64,000 bases of DNA from Clavaria fumosa. Lineage: Eukaryota; Basidiomycota; Agaricomycetes; Agaricales; Clavariaceae. The position numbers and the translations under genes were made by a program. A model generated the notes under the pieces. It was not told the DNA's origin. It saw nothing but the letters and a program-made list of their open reading frames with translations, and ran no database searches. The stretch is taken from the NCBI GenBank assembly GCA_951802425.1, contig OX637799.1, forward strand, positions 3,348,001-3,412,000. The letters run 5' to 3'. Below, in pieces: positions 41,831 through 52,214 of the stretch (position 1 is its first letter; each line of letters opens with the position of its first letter).

Positions 41831-43624
41831 TGTCATGAAAGCGTCGTCCGTACTACCAGGCCAGCAAATTTCAATCCTTTAACTTAAGGAACACCATGCA
41901 AATCAGGTGAACAAGGGGCTAAACCCCAACTATATATTTTATCGCAAGATAAGTACAATACTTATCTACACGAAAGAAAGCCAAGACCCCTCTTCATCAA
42001 GGGAGGAGCCCGAGGTGCCGTACTCAGACCCCCAAGACTCCTCTTCCCACAACTCATCTGAAGAGTCTGAGAAATCAGACTCACCCACGAACCCGAGAGC
42101 TACCCTCAAGGGATGGGAGGCAAACTGACCATCCCAGATTCCCGCCTCCAGGGCAGCCTCTCGCAGATCTCGCACAGCGCCGAGAGAACCTCCGTCGTCC
42201 AGAGTAGGAGACGGGAGGGGGGAATAGGTGGGGGGGAGGTCAACGGTAGGAAGGGAGGGCGACGGAGGAGGCGCCACCAACGGGGTATCCAGAGGTTGGG
42301 GATCTGGACCTGGGGACGGTAAGCCGGATGTACAGGACCAGAACCAATCTCAGCCCAATCCTGCCCACCTTGGTACCAAGTACCTTGGTCACCCCAAGGG
42401 GTGGTGGCCCAAACAGTTGGCGAGGGAGGGCGGGGAGGAGCCCAGTCCCAATCTATAAAGAATCAGACTTACTGGAGACAGAGAGAAGCAGCTCGGCTAA
42501 CTCACCATGAGGGTCCTCGAGAAGGTCACAGATACGTCGGTAAGGACCTTGGGTCAAGGAGCAGTCCTTGACAAGGTGGGAGGGATCCCCACAGGCGAAG
42601 CATCGGTCGAGGACCCAGTAGAGGTCCGCATCGGCAGGGACGAGTTGAACCCACCAGTGGAAGGTATCGCAAGAGAGCTTGATTCCAGTACGAGGAGCAA
42701 AGAGGGAGGAGCTGTGGAAGAACTCGACAAGGTGGTGGCCTTGGAAGCACATAGCAGGCAGACTCTGAAGGGACGGCGAAAGGAGGAAGACCGTCCTTTT
42801 ATCCAATAACCGTCACAGACTGATCTCGACCTCGATTAGGCAGACCCCTATCCACCAGACACGATCACCCCTAAGAAGATCTCTGATCAAAGATCAGTTT
42901 CACTCGATCACTGCATCACACCGATCGATCAAGTGATCATGACTCAGAACAGCTCGATCACAGATCAGCTAACCCTCCGATCATATCCCCAACAGGATCA
43001 GATGCAGCCGACATGATATAATGCATCGAAGCGGGGACCCTATCTGATCGCAGATGACATCATCATCACAAGGATCCCAACAAAGATCGACACTGCTCGG
43101 ACTCATCATTCCAGTGCAAGCGCGCAGCTTTCCTGATCATCTATCAGATTCCGATATTTAATCAATGACTCATACATCACGTACAGCCCATAGCTAGAGT
43201 ATATAAGACCTGAGACCAACCCACATGTACCCTAGCTTCGATCTTTTCGTCTATACACTTACTTGAGAGACCTCAACTAAGTCTGACAGCAAACGTCGCT
43301 GCTGAGAGTTTCGCACTGGAAGGATTCGTCTTCCCACCTTTAAGGTCGCAAGTCATCCCTCCCGAGAGTTTCACCAGCCACCCATCGATTGAGCAGAACC
43401 TCTATCGGTTCGAGTATTACCAAAGGTATACAAGGACTTGGATAAAGGACCGACTACTCCGGACCAATCCCCAGACTTATTACCAGACACTTCGACTACT
43501 GCAGGAGTATTCCCTGCATATCGAGAGACAAGTCCGCCAGGACTATCGACTAGCATTAGAAACTGAACAGACCCTTCGCTCTACCCTTGCACACCAAAGG
43601 GGTTTTGCTGTCACAAGCCCGACA
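41831..43624. mobile_element. LTR-type insertion (1.8 kb) nested in the TE3b LTR
   Basis: The ends are TGTCATGAAAG and AAGCCCGACA (TG...CA) with a perfect 5-bp duplication, TTGAC (41826-41830 and 43625-43629), the size made by LTR-retrotransposon integrases. I see no internal direct repeat, so it is either a long solo LTR or a non-autonomous element. A TATA box (AGTATATAAGACC, about 43199-43211) points right. A gag-like zinc-knuckle frame lies on the minus strand. Confidence 0.7.
41966..42806 (-). CDS. Gag-like zinc-knuckle ORFs inside the nested element (partial)
   Basis: Two minus-strand frames appear to be parts of one product. The first (42806-42453) contains WVLDRCFACGDPSHLVKDC, a C-x2-C-x4-H-x4-C knuckle. 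The second (42280-41966) is Pro-rich, then acidic and Ser-rich (DFSDSSDELWEEESWGSEYG). An intermediate frame with WATTPWGDQGTWYQGGQDWA (42450-42290) may connect them by a short intron (possible donor AAG/GTCTGATTC). The knuckle suggests a retrotransposon Gag C terminus. No RT is present. Start codon and exact joins are unresolved. Confidence 0.4.
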
Positions 43625-43694
43625 TTGACCTTAAGTTAAGTTGTGTGAGCATGAGACTGAGTCTGATATCAATCCACAAGACACTTGTACAAGT

Positions 43695-44300
43695 ACTGAT
43701 GCTATGGGGGCTATAGCCAAGACTACAGTAGCTACAGCCAAGGTACAGTAGACTGTGGTAGTTTGGCTGTCACTACCATATGCTATGTTGTCCTATAGAT
43801 CAAGCAGCATAATCTATGGAGTCTACATATATTTGAGCTAGCTACAGCCCTACCACAACTACTGTACCATTTAAGTCAATTGACCAGTGGGTGTGATGCA
43901 TGACACGATTGACTGGTTGGCAGATTGACCAAAAATGGCTGTGACATGTGACATCAGCAAAAATTGACTGCTGCACAACTTCACTGCCATGGCCTTCAAA
44001 ATTCCTGACAAGATCCTGCAGCTTGGCCTACCCAGCCAGACACTCTCAGTTTCTGCATTCCTAGAATTCAAAAGGCCAGAGCCAAAAATCCAATACAAAA
44101 CAGAGGATTTCGGCAAACCTAATTTGGTAATGGTCCCACGAATTGACCGTTCAGCCATGTGACGCATTACAAGGGGAAAAATTGACCGATTTTGAGGGGG
44201 GCATGACATGTGACTGGTCAATTGACTTAAATGGTACAGTATGTTGTCTACATTGGCCAATGTTGCATATCCTTTTTTTGCTGATGTAGTCATGCTACAG
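43695..44300. repeat. Dispersed repeat copy A, rich in TACAGTAG/CTACAGCC units (contains a MITE)
   Basis: Starts with repeated CTACAGTAGCTACAGCCAAG units, followed by TTTGGCTGT, TCAAGCAGCATAATCTATGG and AGTCTACATATATTTGAGCT. After the MITE it resumes with TGTTGTCTACATTGGCCAAT and ends TTTTTTTGCTGATGTA. The same sequence without the MITE is at 51395-51660. Confidence 0.8.
43862..44239. mobile_element. Tc1/mariner-type MITE, 378 bp, TA target site
   Basis: Perfect terminal inverted repeats of 26 bp begin CTGTACCATTTAAGTCAATT. The element is flanked by TA on both sides (43860-43861 and 44240-44241). The paralogous repeat at 51.6 kb shows the unoccupied site (CAAC-TA-TGTTGTC at 51608-51609), which proves precise insertion with TA duplication. 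The interior has no transposase. Confidence 0.85.
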
Positions 44301-46816
44301 TGATATCTTACTGTACTATGAATGTGCTTACACATGTGGCAATCATTACTACTGATATGTAGTCCATTAGTTAGACAATATATACATATATATTGCAATA
44401 ATGCTACAATAACTATAATACATATATAAGAGGATGGACTTCATCACTCTTGAATACTTCAATACCACACAGATCAACATTCAATCCCCAATTCTACTTG
44501 ATATTATTATGTCTTTTTCTTCACTTAACCTTGTGTCTATATTAACTAGTCTGTTCTTCCTTCACTTTCTTTTTGGCACACACCTGAAACTTACTTATAC
44601 TCATATTACAGTAGCTCGGGAGCATACATTCTCTATCAACTCGCGTCATATGAGAGGTACCCATACTTATCACCTATACCACGTTTCACATTCCTTCTTA
44701 GTTCAACCGTGTTTGCTCAATAAGAGTGTTTGCTCAATAGAAAGCTTCCAATATCTATCGACTCGCGTTCTGAGAGCTGCCGCCACATCCTTTTCTGACT
44801 AAAGCCCCTAAATGAACTCGTCCTCGAGACGTCTCGCGTCGAGCATGCTCAATCGCCGTCCAAGGGCTCGACGACTGGGCTACACGTATATCCCACGCAG
44901 CCAATCCATCGTCCGCGCAGCCAAAGCCACTGCGTATGTTTGCAACAACAAAAAGTCCAAGCAAGAGTTGAAGGAAGAACTGGCCGCCGTCTGCGCCGAG
45001 ACCAGTGGGCCGGACGTCGGGCTGGACTAGCTGCAAGGGCTGTGGTGCACCGAACCCAGGCAAAACGCATGTTGGTGAACTAGCTGAATGCTCTGCGGCG
45101 ATAACCGCGACATACCGCCAGTGGCAGCAGCAGCGGCGGGTTAGGCCAACGATAGCGGGATTGCCAATGACGAGTGGAAATGGGTGAATGGGCTTTCCGT
45201 TTTTTCGCCTCCACTCGCCCCCGCAGCACGACATAAGATCGGGGAGTGGATATTTGTCATTTCTAAAATCCCCAGCGTATGCGACGTCAAGATGGACGGC
45301 GCGGACAATGCATGTGTGATCCCCTCTGGTCGGCATTCATTTTGTTTTGCATCTTCGCTCTGATGAACCCGGATTTATGTCATCCAGGTGGCGGCAAGTC
45401 GTTGACACATCAGCTCCATCGGCTTTTCATTCCACGGATGGGGAATGGTGCTGTCGATTCGAACTCGGACAGGTGATGAGGCGCTACATCTCAATGTAGT
45501 CCCCTGACGTGCCCAACCAGGCTGTCCAACAAGGGAACGGAGAAGTAGCCATGTATCCTATCACTGAAGAGGCCAGCTCCACTGGATGGCTTGTGAGTTG
45601 GGGATGTCGGGTGAAATGAGGCAACGGACTGACAATGGTAGGAGCAATGGCAGGTAGCCCGCACAGTTTTTATGTTTCGTCAAAGTTACTAGAATTGGCA
45701 AGGGTACATGGGCAAATCCCAGCGGAAATTCCCCTAGACGGAAGAAACAGGGTGTGAGTTTATCCGTAACGCGAATGTGGGGACGATCACGCACTTTCTG
45801 TGGCACACGTTCAAGCTGCCCATAGAGCATAGTGAGACCGCTGATATGATCTCAAGCGTCTACTTTCAATTGTGTGCGCCGGATCAATGAAGAACATAAG
45901 GGGTTGGGGAGGATAAAGGGGATTGGCAACGCGTCTTGCCAATGGTGCAACAAAAAGCAGCCCGGAGGAGAGAAGATGTGGCTGGCATGGGAAACCACAG
46001 GAATGATCGAATTTCGTCGAGGCTGAATGTGACGATGTAGAACATGGTGGGGAAGTACAACAGAGCGGCGCTAAAATATGGGTTTGGGGGGTTGGCCTGT
46101 CTATGAGCATGCGTTGAACCAATTGAAGCGAAAGGGTGCCTACACGCCAGGCCATATGCTGGTCAATACAAAGAGAGGGATATTGTGTAAGGCCTCAGGT
46201 GGTGTAGACAGGGAAGAGATAGAAGAAGCAGTGTCGAGGGATACGTAGGTGGTGGGGACGAAGACAACACAGCAAGTAGCTGTCAGATCCAAACCCGTCG
46301 TCGAAAAAAACATGACCCGCGAGGGGATATCGGACGAACAACATACGATGAGCGACGCAGGCGTTCCATCATCGCATTTCTGCATCGTGACGATGCCATT
46401 GACCAACAATGCCCCAAAGAGGGCGGCGACGGTGGGGTCGTGAAGGGGGGTGAAAACGACGAGCAGGGTTGAAGCTTGTGTTCGATGAAGGACCCCAATA
46501 TGATGAGTTGCAAGATGAGGATGTAGAGTGATGATTTCCTAGAGCCCTGCGACGGAAGGAATGAGAGGGAAGCCGGGTGATAAGGCGGGGAGAAGTCGGA
46601 TTGGGCTGGTTGGTGACAAATACCGATCCTCGTAATGCGTGTGCCTAAGCACGCTCATACGCCGGACCGACCTTGGTGGTGGTAAACCGTAAAACTAGTA
46701 GAGACTGAGAAGTAACACCAGAAAACATTTCTTTCGATTCAAACAACATATTTGTACACTTTCTAAAAGACATAAGAAAACGCTCGCATCTATTGGCTTC
46801 AAGTAGCCACAGGGAG
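44301..46816. other. Unresolved region, no recognised gene
   Basis: Both strands have short frames. A plus-strand pair (44812-45030 and about 45020-45187) is basic, then has CKGCGAPNPGKTH. A minus-strand frame near 46140-46510 is hydrophobic and could be a decayed membrane protein. None shows a known motif or a consistent exon chain, so none is called. Confidence 0.4.
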
Positions 46817-46886
46817 TCATCTGGGAATAGTAAAAGTGAGGAAGAAAATGAGTAAAAGGTGTGTATTTCTCCGAACCTTCATAAGT

Positions 46887-47270
46887 TCATTGGGCCGAGC
46901 AGTGGTCGTCGTCGTCCACATTGGGGTCGTTTTCGTCGTCGTCCTCACTGTCGTCGTCGTTTTCGTCGTCGTCCTCTTCGCTGTCGTCATCCTCCTTGTC
47001 GTAGCCCTTTTTTTTGACCACCTTTTTTTTGACCACCTTTTTTTTGTTGACCATCGGTGGTACCTGCAGGGGTGGTTCGACATATGTGCCAATCTTTCGC
47101 ATCATCTCCGTATGAGAAATTGAAAAATCGTTCCCGAACGTCTGGCACGAAATGCGTTTACCAAAAATGGTTTGTATTAGGTAAGACCGTTGAAAAATGA
47201 CGCACTTCCACGTATACGTCTTCTTCTTCAGGTTCTTCTTCTTTAGTATCTGTAGCAGTGCCTCCTTCAC
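46887..47270 (-). CDS. Hypothetical protein with Lys-rich and acidic C-terminal tails
   Basis: The open frame ends with NKKKVVKKKVVKKKGYDKED followed by a run of Asp/Glu (DDDSEEDDDENDDDSEDDDE), produced by GTC/TTC microsatellite-like DNA on the plus strand. The middle of the frame (WKCVIFQRSYLIQTIFG) is probably an intron rather than coding, because nearly the same DNA, starting with GT, recurs at 47405-47370. Such acidic tails occur in many nuclear proteins, but no domain identifies the product. Start and exon structure are uncertain. Confidence 0.3.
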   Translation of the reverse strand: MKEALLQILKKKNLKKKTYTWKCVIFQRSYLIQTIFGKRISCQTFGNDFSISHTEMMRKIGTYVEPPLQVPPMVNKKKVVKKKVVKKKGYDKEDDDSEEDDDENDDDSEDDDENDPNVDDDDHCSAQ

Positions 47271-49024
47271 TCATTCCAGCAGTGTCTTCTCTGGGCAATT
47301 CCCTATGTTTTTCCACCCTTAGAACCCTTGCCTCCAATCTGGTGCCCTTTCCAAAAATGGATGTCAGGATGTATTAGGTAAGACCGTTGAAAAACGACAC
47401 ACTTGAATGTTTTTAGGCATTTTATTATCTTTGTTGCGGGTGTGTGTCTGCCTCTGTGTGGTTGGGCTGTCTCTTTATATACTAATTCGGTGCGGTTACT
47501 CTCGGTAAGTAAGTTGCCGATTTGGATGCCACAAACTGCAAGAGAAAGGAGTTGTATGTTTCCTTGAAACCTCACCACCCCGTGTGTCCAATGGCGAATG
47601 CGGATGTGAATGCGAATCATCCGAGTATCGGTATATATATACTGCATGCTCCTCAGTTTCAAACTAGTTCTTCACTCGGGTGAATTGTCGTATTCACGGC
47701 CACTCCGGTTTTCGTAGAGCAACTCGGAGAGTTTCTTCAAACAAACTTCATCCCCATTGTGCCCTTCAGGACCAGCATATCCGCTTCAGGAGGTACAGAC
47801 TCAGTTTCTTTCCTCCCATGAACCTGTCGCAGCAATGCATTTGGGTGCAAAGACGATCTGATATGGGTTGTTTATGACCCCTCGCCTCTCGTATGTAGCC
47901 GCTGTGCTCCTCGGGAATCTGCGATCCGCTTGTCTGACGCTCCGGCGAAGTCTAGGCTCCGGAAGCTCGTGTCTGTGCACGAAACACGAAACATTCGGAG
48001 CGTTCATTCGTGTTCGAAGTCACTCAGCATCGCCAGCGGCACTGCATTTTCGGCCGCGACGGCGGCGCTGGTGCTGCACGATGCCGTACACCTGCTCCTT
48101 CCCTGTGTCCTGAGCATCATCACTTCTATTTTACAGCGCGTGCAATCCCCTCTTCGACATGCAAAATGGGGAGGCGCATCGCTGCGGAAATTTCCCGGCC
48201 ATGGCTGTCAACAATGCGATGGAGAAGACTAGGCTCACTGCACCACATTGGCAAGATTCTGTTCGCGCAGTCCACAAAGCTGCTCAACCCGCGATTGCAT
48301 GCCCCTGAATGAATGTCCATGCCAAAGGAATCGATATCGCCACTGCTCCGTATGTCAGCGAACTGGGCTACCTAGCCCTGTTACGATGCATATTCAAACC
48401 GTTGAGGCGCACCATCAGTCTGTCAGGTAAGAATTTATTTGTTGACATGTCGCCCACCTGTTCTTACACCCTTGTTCTCGTTCTCTTTCTCTCCCCCTTC
48501 AGCTCATCAGTGTTGGTCTCTGCCCGTACTACGATAGATTCACTGGAAGTGCTATCTATGCTCATGGCGTCATACAGTGTCAGGTGCGCGACTTGCGAAC
48601 TACTATCACGCCGGTTTGAGACAATCAGCTAGAGGATATGGATGGCCATGCGCAAGACGCTTGTGTCAACAAGCACGACAGACACCGACTAGCGGATCCA
48701 GAAGATGACCACGAGCGTGTGCGGGTGTGTCAAGTGCTGGAAGACCTTTGCGCGTGTCGAGGAGCGCACGCGTGCTCTACTGTATTGCAGGGGCTGCGGA
48801 CGCTACAGACTCTTACTAGCCTGAGTATGTAGTACAGCGAAAGAAAAGCTGTTTTGAAACATCACCGTATCAATGGCAGCGGACTGCCGTAAATCGGACC
48901 AACTGAACCGACACCATCGGACTTGGTAGCAAGAGGAAGGCATCCACTCCTTCCGCTCAACGTTAGACTGAGCTCAGGATTATCCGTGATCAGAGGGAAC
49001 CCCCGCGACCAACACCCCTGCAAC
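47271..49024. other. Unresolved region with small frames
   Basis: Plus-strand fragments at 47868-48430 and 48638-48832 may be exons of a decayed or fast-evolving gene. One frame near 48715-48825 has two CxxC pairs (CVKCWKTF and YCRGCGRY). A TATATATATAC run sits at about 47632-47642. No family was recognised. Confidence 0.3.
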
Positions 49025-49190
49025 ACCGGGGATTGACCCTTGCCACCTCGGGGATTGACGTTGATTGACTCTTGCCACACCGAGGATTGACCGAGGATTG
49101 ACCCTTGCCACCTCGGGGATTGACTCTTGCCACAGCGGGGATTGACTCTTGCCACCTCGGGGATTGACTCTTGCCACACCGGGGATTGGA
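49025..49190. repeat. Minisatellite, unit about 27 bp
   Basis: Six or more units of GGGGATTGACTCTTGCCAC followed by ACC/CTC/AGC. Internal variation includes two shortened units (CGAGGATTGAC). Between 49191 and 50149 nothing further is recognised. Confidence 0.85.
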
Positions 49191-50149
49191 CTTTGGAGTT
49201 TGGACAATTGACTGGCAGCCGAGCGACACCGAAGGACTGGCGAGAAGCGCAATATCTTCCGCCGCCGACCCCTTCATGGAAAGCTTACTGGACATAAATG
49301 TCCAGTAGGAGTTGATAATCAAATTCTGGAGTGAATTATCAGATGATGGCTCTGTCGGGCGCCCATCTTTCACTCAGCTTGAAAGGAGCAAGTCATTCAT
49401 GTGCATGGTGTAACAAAGCTGGTAAACACCCGGGAGATTAGGTCAGATTGTCTTGACTTACCTTGACCAACTTGAAAGACATTTCATCTTGTGGTCAAGG
49501 GTACTAAGTAGTCAAGAGATAATAGGGTGGTCAAGACCAATAAGAAAATAACAATATGATTAACTTTAGTGAGACATATTGTTTCTATATCTTACATTTA
49601 TGTCCATCAATCAGAATGTCTCTACCTCAGTCTCACTTTTATGACCTCTCCATTGTGTTTGATGTTTCCCTTGTGAGAAGTAACATTCCCAGATTTATTT
49701 TGAACAGACATCAGCAAAACCTGATTTCAGTCCATAGAATTTGAGCATTGTCATAGATGCTAAAGATTCACATAGCCTCTTAGAGTGAACAGGCCATCTA
49801 TAGAGTACTTGACAGAGAAGATGCCATCTATAGAGTCCTTGACATTGAAGTTGCAATCTATGGAGCACACCCTCTTACTATAAACTTCTGGGCCAAGGAC
49901 AGTGCATTGGACTTCAAAAGAAATTTCGACATAAGGTCACATGATCGTATGTTGAACTTTGTTCGAAGTCCGACCTCGCTTGTCAGTCGTGCCCACTACT
50001 ACACTACTCTCACATCCTCGATCTGACGCCCCCCCGCTCCTCTTCCTCTCCCTCTCTCTCTCTCTTTGTGTGACAACGAGAATGGCGACAACGACCCCAG
50101 GTGACCTCCTCTGTCTTTCCCTCTGCTGACCCCAGGTAAGGAAATGGCA
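49191..50149. other. No gene recognised
   Basis: Contains repeated 'ATCTATAGAGTCCTTGACA' phrases (49797-49870) and a CTCTCTCTCT run (50043-50065). No coding content is supported. Confidence 0.4.
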
Positions 50150-51350
50150 GGGGTAATGACAGCTGCGGTTGACGACGGCAGCAGCAGCAGGAGCAGCAGT
50201 CGACGTCGACGGCGGCGGCAGCAGCAGCGGCAATGGACAGTGATGACGGCGGCAGCAGCGGGTGACGTGGACGTCGGCAGCAGTGGCAGCAGGAACAATG
50301 GACGACAACTCAGGTGATGCCGTCTTCTCTCTTTTTCTCTCTTTCTCATGACCCCAGGTGCAGAAACGGCAGGCAGCAACGACGACGGCGGCAGCAGAAG
50401 CGGTCGACATCCGCAGCGGCAATGGACAGCGACGACGGTGGCGGCGGCAGCAATGGACGGCGGCAGCGGTGGCAGCAAAGCAGCGACGACGACGGTAGCG
50501 GCGGCACTAGCAGCGACGACGGTGGCGGCGGCGGCACCAGCACCAGCAGCGAAGGCGGCGGCGGCGGCAGCACCAGCAGCGATGGCGGCGGCGGCGGCAG
50601 CACCAGCAGCGATGGCGGCGGCAGCAGCAGCAGCAACACCAGCAGCAGCGGCGGTGGCGGCGGCAGTGGCACCAGCAGCAGCGGCGACGGCACCAGCAGC
50701 AGCGGCAGCGGCACAGCGACGACAACGGTAGCGGCGGCGGCAGCGGCGGCAGCACCAGCAGCGATGGCGGCGGCAGCAGCAGCAGCAACACCAGCAGCAG
50801 CGGCGGTGGCGGCGGCAGTGGCACCAGCAGCAGCGGCGACGGCACCAGCAGCAGCGGCGGCGGCACAGCGACGACAACGGTAGCGGCGGCGGCAGCGGCG
50901 GCAGCACCAGCAGCGATGGCGGCGGCAGCAGCAGCAGCAACACCAGCAGCAGCGGCGGTGGCGGCGGCAGTGGCACCAGCAGCAGCGGCGACGGCACCAG
51001 CAGCAGCGGCGGCGGCACAGCGACGACAACGGTAGCGGCGGCGGCGGCGGCGGCATCGACCAGGCGGCGGCGGCAACGACCAGGCAGCGGCGGCATCGAG
51101 CAGGCGGCGGCGGCAACGACCAGGTGGCGGCAGCATCGACCAGGCGGCGGCGGCGGCAATGACCAGGCGGTGGCGGCAGCGGTGGCATTGACCAGGCGGC
51201 GGCGGCGGTGGTGGCATCGACCAGGCGATGGCAGCAACGACCAGGCAGCGGCGGCGGCATCGACCAGGCAACGGCGGCGGCAGCATTGACCAGGCGGCGG
51301 TGGCGGCGGCATACCAGGCAGTAGTAGTAGCAATGTAGCTGTCGTAGGGC
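50150..51350. repeat. GC-rich low-complexity array with a 152-bp tandem unit
   Basis: The whole 1.2 kb is built from GGC, CAG and GAC triplets. Between about 50590 and 51040 a 152-bp unit (containing GCACAGCGACGACAACGGTA at 50711, 50863 and 51015) is repeated three times. At 51040-51320 a second motif, CGACCAGGC followed by GGCGGCGG, is repeated irregularly. Because 152 is not a multiple of 3, any frame read through it changes amino-acid composition with each unit (Pro/Leu, then Arg/Cys, then Ala). The long open frames here are therefore composition artefacts. Confidence 0.9.
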
Positions 51351-51394
51351 TAGCTCCAATACATATACTACTCCATAGTATAATGCCTGGTCCA

Positions 51395-51660
51395 CAACCT
51401 ATGGAGGCTATAGCCAAGACTACTGTAGCTATGGGCCAGACTACAGTAGCGACAGCCAAGCTACAGTAGACTACAGTAGCTACAGCCAAGCTACAGTAGA
51501 CTGCAGTAGTTTGGCTGTTGCTACCATATGCTATGTCGTCCTATTGATCAAGCAGCATAATCTATGGAGTCTACATATATTTGAGCTAGCTACAGCCCTA
51601 CCACAACTATGTTGTCTAAATTGGCCAATGCTGCATATACTTTTTTTGCTGATGTACTCT
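51395..51660. repeat. Dispersed repeat copy B (empty MITE site)
   Basis: Closely matches 43695-43861 joined to 44240-44300: CTACAGTAG units, TCAAGCAGCATAATCTATGG, then the uninterrupted CCACAACTATGTTGTCTAAA at the site where copy A carries the TA-flanked MITE. It ends at GCTGATGTA, 32 bp before TE4. Confidence 0.8.
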
Positions 51661-51691
51661 GCCTGACCCCTGCAACATAGACGTAACAAGC

Positions 51692-51916
51692 TGTAATGCT
51701 TTCTATCCCTCAAAAGAACCGGACTCAACAGTATATTGAGTATGGTAGTTCTATGTAGAGGGATCTCCCCTCTCTGTACAGTCGTGACACGATATATATA
51801 GGCGAGAGGCCCTCTAGGGGCCGCTGATGTAAGCATAGCCTAAGCGGCTATGCTAGTAGACTATTATGGTATATACATTATGTAATAAAAGAATAGAAAA
51901 GGCCTATAGCCTCACA
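51692..51916 (-). repeat. TE4 3' LTR (225 bp)
   Basis: Direct repeat of 60420-60644. The adjoining interior sequence (51917-51932) is the polypurine tract. The 280 bp between it and the third ORF (51933-52214) hold no supported gene. Confidence 0.92.
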
Positions 51917-52214
51917 CCCTCCCCCTCCGGAGAGGCCCCAACCAGAGGCAATGCGCGGGCGGTGCGGGATGACGAGCAGAATCGTAGAATAATGGTACAA
52001 GGGGCGCATCCCCTTGGGCAGGGTTACCGCCATGTCACCGGGCGCGATCCCCTCCTGGGGCCTTTGCCTGGTGCTGACGGGTCCTACCCGGTGGTCTGCG
52101 CAACCTGCCCCCAGTTGGACAGCGTGTCACAAGCAGCACGCCTCAGTGGGGGGTGCCCCAAGTGCCGCTGTCTTGTCCTGCGGGTAGGCATATTTTTTCA
52201 AAGAGCTCAGACGC

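Larger units (their letters stand above)
41566..43668 (+). repeat. TE3b 3' LTR, interrupted by a later insertion
   Basis: The LTR starts TGTCAGGATCGCTTACATAA at 41566 and proceeds to TTGAC at 41830. The remaining end (CTTAAGTTAAGTTGTGTGAG to CTGATA) is found at 43630-43668, after a 1794-bp element and a repeated TTGAC. The two halves together match the TE3a LTR. Confidence 0.85.

Noticed and set aside
44755..45336. 193-codon minus-strand frame
   Set aside because: No recognisable domain, overlapping plus-strand frames, Arg/Cys-rich composition; not enough support for a gene call.
49999..51489. Very long open frames (up to about 496 codons) on the minus strand and a 189-codon frame on the plus strand
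   Set aside because: They run through the 152-bp GC-rich repeat; amino-acid composition shifts with every unit and no domain is present.
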